From MPNP01 sp963668325 (lineage in GTDB: Bacteria > Pseudomonadota > Alphaproteobacteria > Rhodobacterales > Rhodobacteraceae), in NCBI GenBank assembly GCA_963668325.1, contig OY764222.1:3166467-3230466 (forward strand): a DNA stretch of 64,000 nucleotides, written 5' to 3'. This document shows positions 1 through 9,636 of this stretch, piece after piece. The notes under the pieces are model-generated. The model saw only the letters and a program-made list of their open reading frames with translations, did not search any database and was not told the origin of the DNA. The stretch's first letter is position 1. Every line of letters begins with the position of its first letter. A program made the translations under genes and the position numbers.

Positions 1-27
1 GTTTGAATATAGTAATGGAGGTTTAAA

Positions 28-879
28 GTGAACGTTCAAGCAACCCCATGTTCAGAAATGGAAAGATATCTGTTTGATCTCAATGGATATTTCATCATCA
101 AGGGTGCATTGTCCCTAGAGGAGGTCAAAAATTGTAACAAGATTTTGGATGATTTACAGGATATTGAAATCAATGAATGGCGAAGGAATGTACATGGACA
201 ATCCTTCACGGGAAGTCATGAGGGCTTGAATCTTCAGCAAATATACGAGGCTGGAGAACCCTTCGAACGATTAATTGATCATCCAGCCTGGATCAATAAG
301 ATAATCCATTTTATCGGAACAGACAGCGATAACTTTGATGGGTTACATGGGCCTTGTTTCATTGACGAAAATTTTGCTTCTATAAGGGGACCGGGAGAAG
401 CTATAGGCCTTCATTCAGGCGGACAGGATCGGGTTACAAGATGCCAGTTTGTCTATCATGATGGTAAGTTCCATTGTGGCCAGGTAAATGTCCTGGTGGC
501 CTATACAGGAATTGGCCATGGTGATGGAGCAACGATGGTTATTCCGGGAAGTCACAAATCAAATATAATGCATCCACAATTTGCCGAAGCGGCCATGGCT
601 GAACATTCAACCTCGGTTGACGGTGTAATCGGTGCTACAGAGGTATTTATGGATCCTGGTGATGCCCTGGTGTTTGTGGATGCCATCATGCATGGGTCGG
701 CAAAAAGGGTAAACTCTGGTCAACGAAGAATTTCTGTTTATCGCTATGGTCCGTCATGGGGTTTTTTCAGGCACAATTATCGTCCTAGTGAAGAACTTTT
801 GGCTCGATTAAATCCACTCCAAAGAAAAATAGTAATGCCGCACCTACCACCTGATTCCAGATCTACTTCTAGGTTGTAA
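28..879 (+). CDS. PhyH-family Fe(II) oxygenase with HxG variant
   Basis: A 283-residue protein of the phytanoyl-CoA dioxygenase (PhyH) superfamily, which are Fe(II)/2-oxoglutarate enzymes. The family segment GDGATMVIPGSHKSN (about residues 166-180) is clear, followed by the distal iron ligand His222 and the 2-oxoglutarate-binding Arg234 in HGSAKRVNSGQRR. The proximal motif, normally HxD, reads H129-S-G131, so the usual carboxylate ligand is missing. Start is GTG at 28 with GGAGG at 17-21; no better ATG exists. No signal peptide is seen, so it is probably cytoplasmic. It precedes an amidinotransferase-fold hydrolase, a TAXI transporter and a sulfatase on the same strand, suggesting a catabolic set. 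The substrate is unknown. Family placement is secure; whether it is a hydroxylase or uses the open site differently is not decided by sequence. Confidence 0.85.
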   Translation: MNVQATPCSEMERYLFDLNGYFIIKGALSLEEVKNCNKILDDLQDIEINEWRRNVHGQSFTGSHEGLNLQQIYEAGEPFERLIDHPAWINKIIHFIGTDSDNFDGLHGPCFIDENFASIRGPGEAIGLHSGGQDRVTRCQFVYHDGKFHCGQVNVLVAYTGIGHGDGATMVIPGSHKSNIMHPQFAEAAMAEHSTSVDGVIGATEVFMDPGDALVFVDAIMHGSAKRVNSGQRRISVYRYGPSWGFFRHNYRPSEELLARLNPLQRKIVMPHLPPDSRSTSRL

Positions 880-1247
880 CTTACCTGCCAGATTTGTTCA
901 TGACCGCTTCGCTGGAGACCTCCAAATGGGGAGGAATCCTACGGTAATTGTGATTGAGGCCGTTGCGAAATTTTTGTCGTTTAGCTTACCAATATCAGCT
1001 GTTGAAGATAATTTTATGGAGAAAGGAGAAGTGTGATTTGATAGATCACAAATCCATAAGAACTGTTTACTTACGACCTTGGGAACGAAAGGTAGTTGGA
1101 AACGTACAAGATAATTCGAAAAAGGATAAAAGTTACTTTTTTAGTCCCATTTTTGGTATCAAGGAAGTTCAGCTACTTGATTATTGACTATAGTACCTTT
1201 TGCTATAAGTTAGTTTGCAGATTTGGGGTTTATTTTGAGAGAATAGA
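880..1247. other. 368-bp intergenic stretch
   Basis: No convincing gene is seen here. Short open frames overlap in different phases with no family resemblance. An imperfect dyad TGTGAT / ATCACA with a 7-base centre lies at 1032-1050; its half-site spacing is wrong for a CRP site. The stretch probably carries the promoter of the downstream amidinotransferase-like gene. Confidence 0.5.
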
Positions 1248-2141
1248 ATGGGAACGAAAAATACTGTATTGCCAAGTTGGGGCATTAATAATGACTATGC
1301 CAAACTGACAGATGTACTCTTGGGGAAACCTGAACATTACAGATGGGTCGAAGCAGGCCCGCTGATCGAGCGGACCCTGGCCAATGCACATATGACCGGA
1401 GTTACTTTCAATTTGCAGACTGCCATGGCACAACATGCTGAAATGGTTTCGATCTACGAAGAAAACGACATCTCCTGCTATTATCTTGACAGCGATGAAG
1501 TTTTGCACCGGAATTTCTTTGCACGAGACAGTTCTGCTATGACTCCTTGGGGAGCACTGATTTGCCACATGCAACTGAAATGCCGCCGGGCAGATTATGT
1601 TACAGCTATCAAGTTCTATCAAGATAACAATATCCCAATCTGGAAATATGCTACTGCAGGTCATTTTGAAGGTGGCGATTTCAACATTATTGAGCCCGGT
1701 CGAGTATTAATCGGCTATTGTGGAGAGCGATCGGAAAAGGAAGGATCAGAACAGGTTGCAGAATTTGTACGGGCTGAAGGTTGGGAGGCAGTCGTAGCTC
1801 CTATCAGCCGTGAATTCGTACATATGGATGGATTGATCGTACCACTGGCAGAGAAATTGGCAGTCGCATGCGTAGATGCGATGGAACCTTGGCTAGTGGA
1901 TATAGTTAAAGGTTGGGGTGTAAAGATCGTCGAGGTTGAATACCGTGAGGCCAGAAATCTAGGAGTCAATCTGGTTGCCCTAGGTGCTGACAAAGTTCTG
2001 TCGATGGCTGGGGCAACTGAACTGAACACCAAAATGCGTGCACTTGGATTTGAGGTTTATGATCCTGACATGTCAATGTTTACTCTTGGTGGCGGTGGCG
2101 TACATTGTCTTTGCCAGGCGCTGCATCGCGAGAATGCCTAA
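1248..2141 (+). CDS. Amidinotransferase/dimethylargininase-fold hydrolase
   Basis: A 297-residue protein of the guanidine-group-modifying superfamily (arginine deiminase, dimethylarginine dimethylaminohydrolase, amidinotransferase). The acidic motif GHFEGGD lies mid-protein, the catalytic-His region is FVHMDG, and the catalytic Cys is in LGGGGVHCLCQAL near the C-terminus (probably Cys287). Length fits a DDAH-like single-domain hydrolase. It should attack the guanidinium carbon of an arginine-like substrate, giving a ureido product plus an amine or ammonia. Start is the ATG at 1248. It sits between a PhyH oxygenase and a TAXI transporter. The exact substrate (dimethylarginine, arginine, another guanidino compound) cannot be read from sequence. 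Confidence 0.85.
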   Translation: MGTKNTVLPSWGINNDYAKLTDVLLGKPEHYRWVEAGPLIERTLANAHMTGVTFNLQTAMAQHAEMVSIYEENDISCYYLDSDEVLHRNFFARDSSAMTPWGALICHMQLKCRRADYVTAIKFYQDNNIPIWKYATAGHFEGGDFNIIEPGRVLIGYCGERSEKEGSEQVAEFVRAEGWEAVVAPISREFVHMDGLIVPLAEKLAVACVDAMEPWLVDIVKGWGVKIVEVEYREARNLGVNLVALGADKVLSMAGATELNTKMRALGFEVYDPDMSMFTLGGGGVHCLCQALHRENA

Positions 2142-2336
2142 CCGCCGATCAACCCAATCAGCAAAACCAAAATAACCTAATTGCAAGTTTTATCATTTGG
2201 ATTTATTTTCTGTTTGCATTGGTGGTGTGTAAGTTATGATCTTTGAGACAGGCTTTCTTGAATACCCAAGTGACTAATTCACCGATAATATTTGGTAAAC
2301 TTACCAACAATAAAATTTATAAACCATGGAGAGGTT

Positions 2337-3335
2337 ATGTTCAAAACAAAGAAATTCGTTGCACTTGCATGCATCGCTTTTGCAATACCAGCGATTGCCG
2401 CTACCGAGATTTTCAAGGGTGAAACGGCGGGTGCTGGCGATCCGGTTCATACCTTGTTTGTTGCATTCACTAACCAGGCTGGCAAGGCTGATGTAGACAT
2501 TCAGGTCAACGCCGGACAAACATTAACCAAATCCATGCTCAAGGGTGGTCGGGGTGAGATCGATTTTTTCTCAACTGTTCCGTCACTGGTTGGTCTTATG
2601 GCCAGACAACAGCGTATGTACGAAAGCGTCGATGATGCGCCGGAAGCAGCAAAAAACCTGCGTTCTATTCTGGGCTTCAAGGCCGGAGCTTATCATCCGG
2701 TTACACTTTCCGGATCAGGCATTGAAACTTGGGAGGATCTAAAAGGTAAAACTATTTTTACTGGCCCGCCTGCGGGTTCTGCATCAGCCACATCAGAGGC
2801 ACTCATTAAAATAATTACTGGTTATGAGGCAGGTAAGGATTATGACGCCGTTCGCTTGAGTTGGGGTGAAGGTTACTCTGCACTCGCAGACGGAAAGATC
2901 GACATGATGGTTCGCCCAGCTGAAATAGGATCAGCAAGAATCGAACAATTTGGCCTTTCAGGCGAATTTCGTATATTATCGATTCCAGAAGCTGTTGTCA
3001 GTTCAGATGCAATGCAAGCACTCTTCGGACGCCCCGGTCGTGGAATGCTTCAATTCGAAGGCGAAATTTACAAGGGCCAGTTAACTGAAGGCTCAATCAC
3101 CGCACTTGGGTTTACACAGTTCATAGGTACTCATGCAGAGGTTTCAGAGGAGGTTGTTTATAATGCTACGAAAGCCTTCTGGGAAAATCTGAACGAGGTT
3201 CATGCCACGGCCTTTTTCTTGAGGGAAGTCACATTAGAAACTGCCTTTACCTCAGTAAATGTTCCTTTACATCCCGGAGCAGCCAAATATTACGACGAGA
3301 TTGGTGTCAGCATTCCTGACGAACTACGTCCATAG
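2337..3335 (+). CDS. TAXI-family TRAP transporter solute-binding protein
   Basis: Periplasmic binding protein of a TRAP transporter (TAXI subfamily). The start chosen is ATG 2337 behind GGAGAGG, giving a clean signal peptide (MFKTKKFVALACIAFAIPA, then AIAA) and a mature protein of about 310 residues; an in-frame upstream start at 2292 would place 15 extra residues before the signal. Typical TAXI features include the ETAGAGDPVHTLFVAF N-terminal region and ILGFKAGAYHPVT. It captures a small anionic or amphipathic ligand for the fused TRAP permease 72 bp downstream. A perfect hairpin lies between the two genes. Confidence 0.9.
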   Translation: MFKTKKFVALACIAFAIPAIAATEIFKGETAGAGDPVHTLFVAFTNQAGKADVDIQVNAGQTLTKSMLKGGRGEIDFFSTVPSLVGLMARQQRMYESVDDAPEAAKNLRSILGFKAGAYHPVTLSGSGIETWEDLKGKTIFTGPPAGSASATSEALIKIITGYEAGKDYDAVRLSWGEGYSALADGKIDMMVRPAEIGSARIEQFGLSGEFRILSIPEAVVSSDAMQALFGRPGRGMLQFEGEIYKGQLTEGSITALGFTQFIGTHAEVSEEVVYNATKAFWENLNEVHATAFFLREVTLETAFTSVNVPLHPGAAKYYDEIGVSIPDELRP

Positions 3336-3351
3336 CCAAAACGTATTGGGA

Positions 3352-3375
3352 AGACCGGGTAAAAATACCCGGTCT
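3352..3375 (+). promoter_or_regulatory. Intercistronic hairpin (binding protein / permease)
   Basis: A perfect inverted repeat, AGACCGGGTA, loop AAAA, TACCCGGTCT, 17 bp after the binding-protein stop. No U-run follows, so it is more likely an mRNA 3'-end stabiliser or partial attenuator that raises binding protein over permease than a full terminator. Confidence 0.6.
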
Positions 3376-3407
3376 GAACGTTTAATCGCCACATTTGTGG
3401 TGGTCAC

Positions 3408-5333
3408 ATGATAGCATCAGACTCCTTAATCAAAGGAACAGCACGCGGTTTCATGACCATCGCTGGCATGGCCTGCTTTTTGCTAGGGGCCATAACGCTT
3501 TACAGTTCAGGTATCGGCCTGATTGATGCGAAATTACATCGTGCTGGAGGCTTTGCACTTGCCTTGATTGTGGCCGTTTGGTTAGCCCGTGAAAAGCGGG
3601 AAAAAACTGAGAGATCATCCCAAATATGGTTAATTAACCTTGGTCTTGATCTTGCGTTGATTATAGGGGGGTTATGGTCGATTTGGTCTTTTTATTTCGT
3701 ACAGACTCAGATGGAGATCGCCCTCTATGACATTGTAAGATCTGATGCCTGGCCTGCATTGGCGGGGCTCATGGTATTTCTTGAATTGTGTCGTAGGTTG
3801 TGGGGGTGGGGGTTGTTCTGTGTTGGTGTCTTTGGCGTGACATACCTGCTCTTCGGCCAAGGTTTGCCTGGCATTATGGCTCATACTGGGTTCTCGTTGA
3901 CAGAGGTATCCGAGGCACTATGGTATAACACCAACAAGGGCGTATTTGGGTCCATTACCAATATCGTACTAAGCACGGTCTTTATCTTCATTATTTTCGG
4001 CGTACTTTTGGAGGGTACAGGTGCTGGGGACACGCTCTTAAAATTTGCCTTCTTGATAACTCGCCGCACGCGCGGAGGTCCGGCTCACGCGGCAATCCTG
4101 GCATCATCAATGTTTGGAACAATGTCGGGCTCGACGGTAGCCAATATCGTCGGGACAGGGACCTTTACCATTCCGATGATCAAAAAACGCGGCTTCTCAC
4201 CAACTTTCGCTGCTGGTATTGAAGCGACAGCGTCCTCAGGAGGGCAGATTATGCCACCCATCATGGGAGCAGCAGCATTGGTTATGGCTGACCTGACAGG
4301 AGTTGGTTATCTGAATATTATCATTGCGGCTTTATTCCCGGCGCTTTTTTATTATTTCAGTTTATTTTCAGCGGTCACAGTTGAAGCTAGAAGACAGGGG
4401 ATTGAAATTCAGCCACTAGCTATAGACGATCAGATCACCCGTATTGATCTGATAAATTCAATTTTGTTTATTGGTCCCATTCTGACAGTTATCGGATCAT
4501 TGGTAGTGGGCCTCAGTACTTCAGCGGCTGGTTTTAATGCCGTCGTAGTTTTAATGGTGCTTTCCGTGGTAAATCCAGAGGTTCGTCGCAATCCGAAGCG
4601 AGTATGGCAATCATTCCTGAAGGGGGCTCAATCAGGGGCAACTCTCTTAATCGCTATTGCCGCTATTGGCATACTCGTAGGTTCGCTTGATTCGACCGGG
4701 TTGGGACTGAAACTAGCAAATGTCATTGCCACGATCAGGGGCGAAAGTCTTTTTTCTGCTCTGCTTGTTGCTATGGCTGGTGCTCTCGTCCTTGGTATGG
4801 GAATGCCAACACTTCCGGCTTATCTAATAATCATTCTAGTGATGGGGCCTGCGATCCAAGCACTTGGTGTGTCCATGTTGACCGCCCATATGTTCGTGTT
4901 CTACTTCGGTGTGGCTTCTTCACTTACACCACCAGTGGCAATAGCGGCTTATGCCGCGGCCCCAATAGCTCAAGCCAATCCTTTGATGACTGCTTTCATG
5001 TCGTTTCGACTTGGCATGGCAAAGTTCATTATTCCCTTCGTCTTTGCATTTTATCCCACTGTCCTGATCATTGAAGAATTCAATTTGATCCCTTTCCTCT
5101 GGATACTTGCCCGTACCTGCTTTTGTATTTGGTTATTTTCTTCTGCACTTAGCGGCTATGACCGTCGCAAACTGACGCCCCTCGAGATTATAACAAGATT
5201 TACAGCCGCTTTTGCCACGCTTATTTTCAACCCCTTAATCCACATACCTGCAATTATCTTCGGGTTGTGTTTGATTGCTTTTGATATTTATAGAAACCGA
5301 AAAATAAATTTAAATACCAAGGTAACGAAATGA
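3408..5333 (+). CDS. TRAP transporter fused permease (TAXI type)
   Basis: A 641-residue polytopic membrane protein corresponding to fused small (4-TM) and large (12-TM) TRAP subunits, the usual arrangement for TAXI systems. The large-subunit signature is visible in SSMFGTMSGSTVANIVGTGT, EATASSGGQIMPPIMGAAAL and the late MGMPTLPAYLIIILVMGPA. It should use the sodium gradient to import the ligand delivered by the upstream binding protein. Translation starts at ATG 3408. The stop overlaps the start of the sulfatase gene (ATGA at 5330), so transport and desulfation are probably translationally coupled, which suggests the transported molecule or its product is sulfated (inference). Confidence 0.92.
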   Translation: MIASDSLIKGTARGFMTIAGMACFLLGAITLYSSGIGLIDAKLHRAGGFALALIVAVWLAREKREKTERSSQIWLINLGLDLALIIGGLWSIWSFYFVQTQMEIALYDIVRSDAWPALAGLMVFLELCRRLWGWGLFCVGVFGVTYLLFGQGLPGIMAHTGFSLTEVSEALWYNTNKGVFGSITNIVLSTVFIFIIFGVLLEGTGAGDTLLKFAFLITRRTRGGPAHAAILASSMFGTMSGSTVANIVGTGTFTIPMIKKRGFSPTFAAGIEATASSGGQIMPPIMGAAALVMADLTGVGYLNIIIAALFPALFYYFSLFSAVTVEARRQGIEIQPLAIDDQITRIDLINSILFIGPILTVIGSLVVGLSTSAAGFNAVVVLMVLSVVNPEVRRNPKRVWQSFLKGAQSGATLLIAIAAIGILVGSLDSTGLGLKLANVIATIRGESLFSALLVAMAGALVLGMGMPTLPAYLIIILVMGPAIQALGVSMLTAHMFVFYFGVASSLTPPVAIAAYAAAPIAQANPLMTAFMSFRLGMAKFIIPFVFAFYPTVLIIEEFNLIPFLWILARTCFCIWLFSSALSGYDRRKLTPLEIITRFTAAFATLIFNPLIHIPAIIFGLCLIAFDIYRNRKINLNTKVTK

Positions 5334-6901
5334 ACAAACCCCCAAATTTTCTTTTTATCATCACCGATCAGCATCGTGCGGATCACCTTGGTTGTTATGG
5401 TAACCCTGTCGTACGAACTCCTCATATTGATAGTATTGCAGCCAAAGGAACACGATGGAGCCGATTCTACGTCGCCAATCCTATTTGCATGCCCAACCGG
5501 GCTTCCATCATGACCGGCCGGGTATGTTCAGTCCATGGTGCAAGGCACAATGGCATTCCGCTCTCCAAGAACCATACAACCTTTATCGAATTGCTTCGCG
5601 ATGCCGGTTATCAAACAGGGATCATTGGAAAATCCCACCTGCAAGGTTTCACAGGACTACCTGCAGAAAATCGGTTTGAGCCGAAAGAGGGCCTAAAGGT
5701 ACCAAGCCCACATTTTCGTGATGCAATAAAGGATAATCGGCACACTTCTGATTATGACCTTGAAATCGCACCGAAATGGGTCACTCCCTTATCCTCGCAT
5801 ATTGATGAAGATTATTATGGGTTCGAACATGTAGAAGTGGTGGCTGGCCACGGCGATGGGGCATCAGGTGATTATCGGCTCTGGGCTCGTAGCCAATGCC
5901 CTGACTTTGACAAGCTGACCGGTCCAGAAAATGCATTACCAGACAATCGTATTAAAGCACCCCAGGCGTGGAAAACAGCCGTTCCAGAAGAGCTGTATTC
6001 CACATCGTGGATTGCGGACCGCACTGAAGCATGGTTAAGCGAGCAGGCGAATACTGGAGAACCATTTTTTTTACAAATGTCTTTCCCCGATCCTCATCAT
6101 CCGTTTACACCCCCAGGAAAATACTGGGATATGTACGACCCAGAAAACATTATGCTTCCTGAATCTTTCGGTAAGGGTGATTTGCCACCTATTCAGGCTC
6201 TACAAGAAGCCCTTCAAAGTGGTACCGACCCCAGAGATAACCAGAATCCTTTTGCCGTTACGGAGAATGAGGCAAAATCGATAATCGCTTTGACCTACGG
6301 CATGATTACCATGATTGATGATGCCATTGGTCGTGTACTGAACAGTTTGGACAGTCTAGGTCTAGCTGAAAACACTGTTGTTATTTTTACCTCTGACCAT
6401 GGCGATTACATGGGCGATCATGGTTTGATGTTAAAATTACTTTTGCACTATCAAGGCATCATACGGGTTCCCTTTATTTGGCATGATCCGACCCAGCCTG
6501 GTTTTGGCCAAGTCGATACGAGACTTGGATCTTCAATCGATATTTCTGCCACGACTTTAGCTCGTGCCTGTATTCAACCGTTCAATGGAATCCAAGGACG
6601 AGATCTGTGTTCAACCGAACCGCCCGAAGCAGTAATTATTGAAGAGGACAGTCAGCGAAGTATGATCGGTTTCGATAAACCACAGCGTGTTCGAACCATG
6701 GTTACAGACCGATACCGTATGTCGTTGCGAGAAGGAGAAGACTGGAATGAATTATACGATCTGGAATCCGACCCTAATGAAATTCAAAATCTGTATGATC
6801 TGCCCTCGGCACAGCCCATTCGTCATGCCTTAACTGAACTTATGCTTAAACGAACTATCGAACTTCAAGACCGCTCCCCTCTCCCTGCATACAGAGCCTG
6901 A
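5330..6901 (+). CDS. Type I sulfatase (or phosphonate monoester hydrolase-like)
   Basis: A 523-residue alkaline-phosphatase-superfamily sulfatase. The formylglycine motif C53-M-P-N-R57 lies within CMPNRASIMTGR. Metal ligands are suggested by FIITDQHRADHLGCYGN at the N-terminus and by FTSDHGDYMGDHG later. There is no signal peptide, so it acts in the cytoplasm after uptake. A formylglycine-generating activity would be needed and no such gene is in this window. The 4-base overlap with the TRAP permease argues for one operon. CxPxR is also shared with phosphonate/phosphodiester hydrolases of the same superfamily, so the natural substrate stays open. Confidence 0.88.
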   Translation: MNKPPNFLFIITDQHRADHLGCYGNPVVRTPHIDSIAAKGTRWSRFYVANPICMPNRASIMTGRVCSVHGARHNGIPLSKNHTTFIELLRDAGYQTGIIGKSHLQGFTGLPAENRFEPKEGLKVPSPHFRDAIKDNRHTSDYDLEIAPKWVTPLSSHIDEDYYGFEHVEVVAGHGDGASGDYRLWARSQCPDFDKLTGPENALPDNRIKAPQAWKTAVPEELYSTSWIADRTEAWLSEQANTGEPFFLQMSFPDPHHPFTPPGKYWDMYDPENIMLPESFGKGDLPPIQALQEALQSGTDPRDNQNPFAVTENEAKSIIALTYGMITMIDDAIGRVLNSLDSLGLAENTVVIFTSDHGDYMGDHGLMLKLLLHYQGIIRVPFIWHDPTQPGFGQVDTRLGSSIDISATTLARACIQPFNGIQGRDLCSTEPPEAVIIEEDSQRSMIGFDKPQRVRTMVTDRYRMSLREGEDWNELYDLESDPNEIQNLYDLPSAQPIRHALTELMLKRTIELQDRSPLPAYRA

Positions 6902-7030
6902 AAAAGATTTATCAAGAGATTTCTATGGAGGTGAAGATTTCTCCAAAACAATCACCTATGTTGCCAGCCTGAAATTACTATCCTGCCATTGCTCAAGCCA
7001 CCTGGCAACTATCGTTTTATAATTGCTTTA

Positions 7031-7727
7031 TTACATGTAATTTAAGGATTTGCCATCGGCAAAAAGGTGAACCTTGGAGGGATCAGCAGCAAGGCTTACA
7101 CTGGTACCATTTAAGCCAGGATGGATACCATTCAGTTTGGCAATCACACCATCCTTTTCATTGCCTACTTTCTCAAAATAGAGTAGGGTTATTTCTCCAA
7201 GAGCCTCGGTTATATCAACCCGACCATTAAAAACGCCCTCCGTTTCAATGGTGTGAAAGTCTTCTGGTCTAATTCCTACATTTACTTCCCTGCCCTTGAA
7301 ATCCCCAGGTGAAGAAACCTTTGATTTGGCAACCCCACCAGAATGTAGTTTCACAGTGGTCTCTTCACCTGTCTCGACGATTTCTCCCGGAAATAGATTC
7401 ATAGCTGGTGATCCGATAAATTGAGCCACAAATTCGTTGCAGGGATTCTCATAAAGCACCAAAGGAGCTCCTACCTGTTCAATTGTCCTGCCATGAAGTA
7501 CAACTATTCTGGAAGCCAATGTCATGGCCTCTACCTGGTCATGAGTAACATATATCATAGTTGTATCAGGCATATCCTGCTTTAGCTTGGCAATCTCAAT
7601 CCGGGTTGCAACCCTCAGGGCTGCATCTAGATTTGAAAGTGGTTCATCAAAAAGGAATACCTTGGGATTTCTTACGATCGCACGACCAATTGCAACCCTT
7701 TGTCTTTGACCACCCGACAGGGCCTTG
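7031..7727 (-). pseudogene. aglK: 3' part of interrupted aglK-type ABC ATPase
   Basis: C-terminal two thirds of an alpha-glucoside ABC importer ATPase of the MalK/UgpC class. It begins with the signature ALSGGQRQRVAIGRAI, then Walker B FLFDEPLSNLD, the H-loop YVTHDQ and the C-terminal TOBE-like regulatory domain. The gene is cut between CCC-AAG and GCC by an IS1182-type element; the 4-bp target duplication (CTTG on the plus strand, 7724-7727) separates this part from the 5' part at 9637-10032. Removing the element and one duplicate restores an in-frame protein of about 362 residues, the expected size for AglK. As it stands Walker A and the signature motif are on different fragments, so the ATPase is inactive. 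Confidence 0.93.
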
Positions 7728-9636
7728 GAGACTGTGAAAGTATTCAAATCAACCCTTTATTGAGTAATATTTTTGCAGTTTTTATAGCCTGACCCCACTC
7801 CTTTCAGTCACGTTTATCCTGGTCTATCAACCCTTTTCCATTCCCCTGAATATTTTTTCAACAATCACCCCTTTTCCCTCTTGTCTTCGTGCATCATCTC
7901 TGATTCACTGCTTCTGAACAATAAATCACTTTTTTCAATTTAGGATTAACAATGTCAAAACGACGGTACCAGGAACTTCAGCCCCGCACGGCGGTTCAGT
8001 TGTTACCACCGAGTTTGAATGATTATGTTGCCCCGGACAATCCGGTCCGGGCAATTGATGCATTTGTCCAGACGCTTGCTTTGAGCGAGATGGGGTTTGG
8101 ACATGCCGAGGCATGGTCTGGTTCAGGCCAACCTCCCTATGATCCGGCAGTACTATTGAAGCTCTATATCTATGGCTATCAAAACAAAATTCGTAGTTCC
8201 CGTGCTCTGGAAAAGGCAACCCGGTGTAATGTCGAAGTGATGTGGTTGTGTCAGGGAGCGAGACCGACTTACAAGACCATTTCCGATTTTCGCAAGAACA
8301 ACCTTGTGGCCTTGCGGAATGTCAACCGTGAGTTTGTCCAGGTTTGTCGGGACTTGTCCTTGATTGGAGGTCGTCGGGTCGCTGTTGACGGGACTTTTTT
8401 GAAGGCCAGTGCCAATGGTGCCACTGTTCATACCAAGAGTGAACTTGCCCGTGAGATTTCTCATCTGGATAGCAAGATTGCGGCTTACTTTGAGGCGTTG
8501 GCCGAAGCAGATGACACCGATGCTGAGGGAGACTTGTCTGATCCTGACCTGGTTGCCAAGATGGCTGCCTTAGTAGCTCGTTGTGAGCAGAAGAAGGCTT
8601 TGCAGGAGCGTGTGCTTGCAAGTGGTGAGAAACAGCTTTCGGAGGTTGATCCGGATGCTCGCCTGTTAAGCAAGAGGGGGAAAAGTGTGGTTGGTTATAA
8701 TGGCCAGATTGCGGTGGATGATGAAGCCAAGCTGATTGTGGCGGTTGATCTGGTGCAGGATGGCAATGATACCCAGCAGTTGGCACCGATGATGACAAAA
8801 GCCCAGGAGGCGACAGGCAACAAGGATTTGGTTGGTCTGGCGGATACCGGTTATGCGAATGGCGAACATTTGAAAGCGTGCGAAGAGAAGGGAATGGCGA
8901 TGTATGTACCCTTACCGAAACAGGCCTCCCACAAGGGCTTGGATGGTCGTTTTGGGCGTGATGATTTCCAGTACGATAAAACGACTGATACCTATGTCTG
9001 TCCGGCGGGCCAGAAGTTAACTCCCAGTGCTGGCAAGCATACTCATAAAGGCAAGCGTTATTTGACTTATCGTTTGAGCGCCAAAGTGTGTGGTGCATGT
9101 CCTCGCAAAGAACATTGTCTGGCGCCGAGCAAGACCTATCGTCTTATTAGACGTTGGGAACATGAAGCTGTGATGGATCGCCATCGTCAGCGGATGGCCA
9201 AGGGTGCAGGGGTCATGCGTCAGCGTGGGTCTTTGGTTGAACATCCCTTTGGAACCCTCAAATGTTGGGCTGGGATCAATTATTTCCTGATGCGTGGTCT
9301 GGCCAAGTGCCGTGGTGAGTTGAACCTGATGACGTTGTGTTACAATTTCAAACGGGTCTTGAATGAGATTGGTGTGGGGGCTTTTGTTGCGTATTGTAGG
9401 GCTAGAAGAGAACTTCAAGGGATACGTATGTGATTTTTTCTGGGAAAGAGTATGTTTTTCGTGTTTTGGGGTCAAAATGACCCTGAAAGCAAGGATTTTT
9501 GGATGAAAGTGACTTTGTGATAATTATTGGTGAAATTTAACCTTGTTTTTACTCTGAAGCGAGGTCAAAACAACCTTGATTTGAAGGTCTGGGTAAAGCC
9601 CCCGAAATAATGAAAATCAAATACTTTCACAGTCTC
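7728..9636 (+). mobile_element. IS1182-family insertion sequence in aglK
   Basis: A complete 1909-bp element. Both termini carry the 17-bp perfect inverted repeat GAGACTGTGAAAGTATT (7728-7744 and, inverted, 9620-9636). It is flanked by a 4-bp direct repeat CTTG (7724-7727 and 9637-9640). One transposase gene is read on the plus strand, opposite to the host gene. The ends match perfectly and the duplication is intact, which suggests a fairly recent insertion. Confidence 0.95.
7952..9433 (+). CDS. IS1182-family transposase
   Basis: A 493-residue DDE transposase. The N-terminus (QLLPPSLNDYVAPDNPVRAI, then LLKLYIYGYQNKIRSSRALE) is diagnostic for IS1182-type proteins, as is the central AVDGTFLKASAN with the first catalytic Asp. 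A later Asp lies in GLADTGYANGEHL and a Cys-containing segment VCGACPRKEHCL precedes the C-terminal RGSLVEHPFGTLKCW with the catalytic Glu. The frame is complete with no stop or shift, so the element may be active. Confidence 0.93.
   Translation: MSKRRYQELQPRTAVQLLPPSLNDYVAPDNPVRAIDAFVQTLALSEMGFGHAEAWSGSGQPPYDPAVLLKLYIYGYQNKIRSSRALEKATRCNVEVMWLCQGARPTYKTISDFRKNNLVALRNVNREFVQVCRDLSLIGGRRVAVDGTFLKASANGATVHTKSELAREISHLDSKIAAYFEALAEADDTDAEGDLSDPDLVAKMAALVARCEQKKALQERVLASGEKQLSEVDPDARLLSKRGKSVVGYNGQIAVDDEAKLIVAVDLVQDGNDTQQLAPMMTKAQEATGNKDLVGLADTGYANGEHLKACEEKGMAMYVPLPKQASHKGLDGRFGRDDFQYDKTTDTYVCPAGQKLTPSAGKHTHKGKRYLTYRLSAKVCGACPRKEHCLAPSKTYRLIRRWEHEAVMDRHRQRMAKGAGVMRQRGSLVEHPFGTLKCWAGINYFLMRGLAKCRGELNLMTLCYNFKRVLNEIGVGAFVAYCRARRELQGIRM

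Noticed and set aside
1032..1050. CRP-like dyad TGTGAT / ATCACA
   Set aside because: Half-sites are separated by the wrong distance for CRP/FNR; kept only as an intergenic dyad.
8322..9098. Long open frame on the minus strand inside the IS1182 transposase gene
   Set aside because: Shadow of the transposase gene: low-complexity, His/Pro/Gln-rich composition and no family resemblance.
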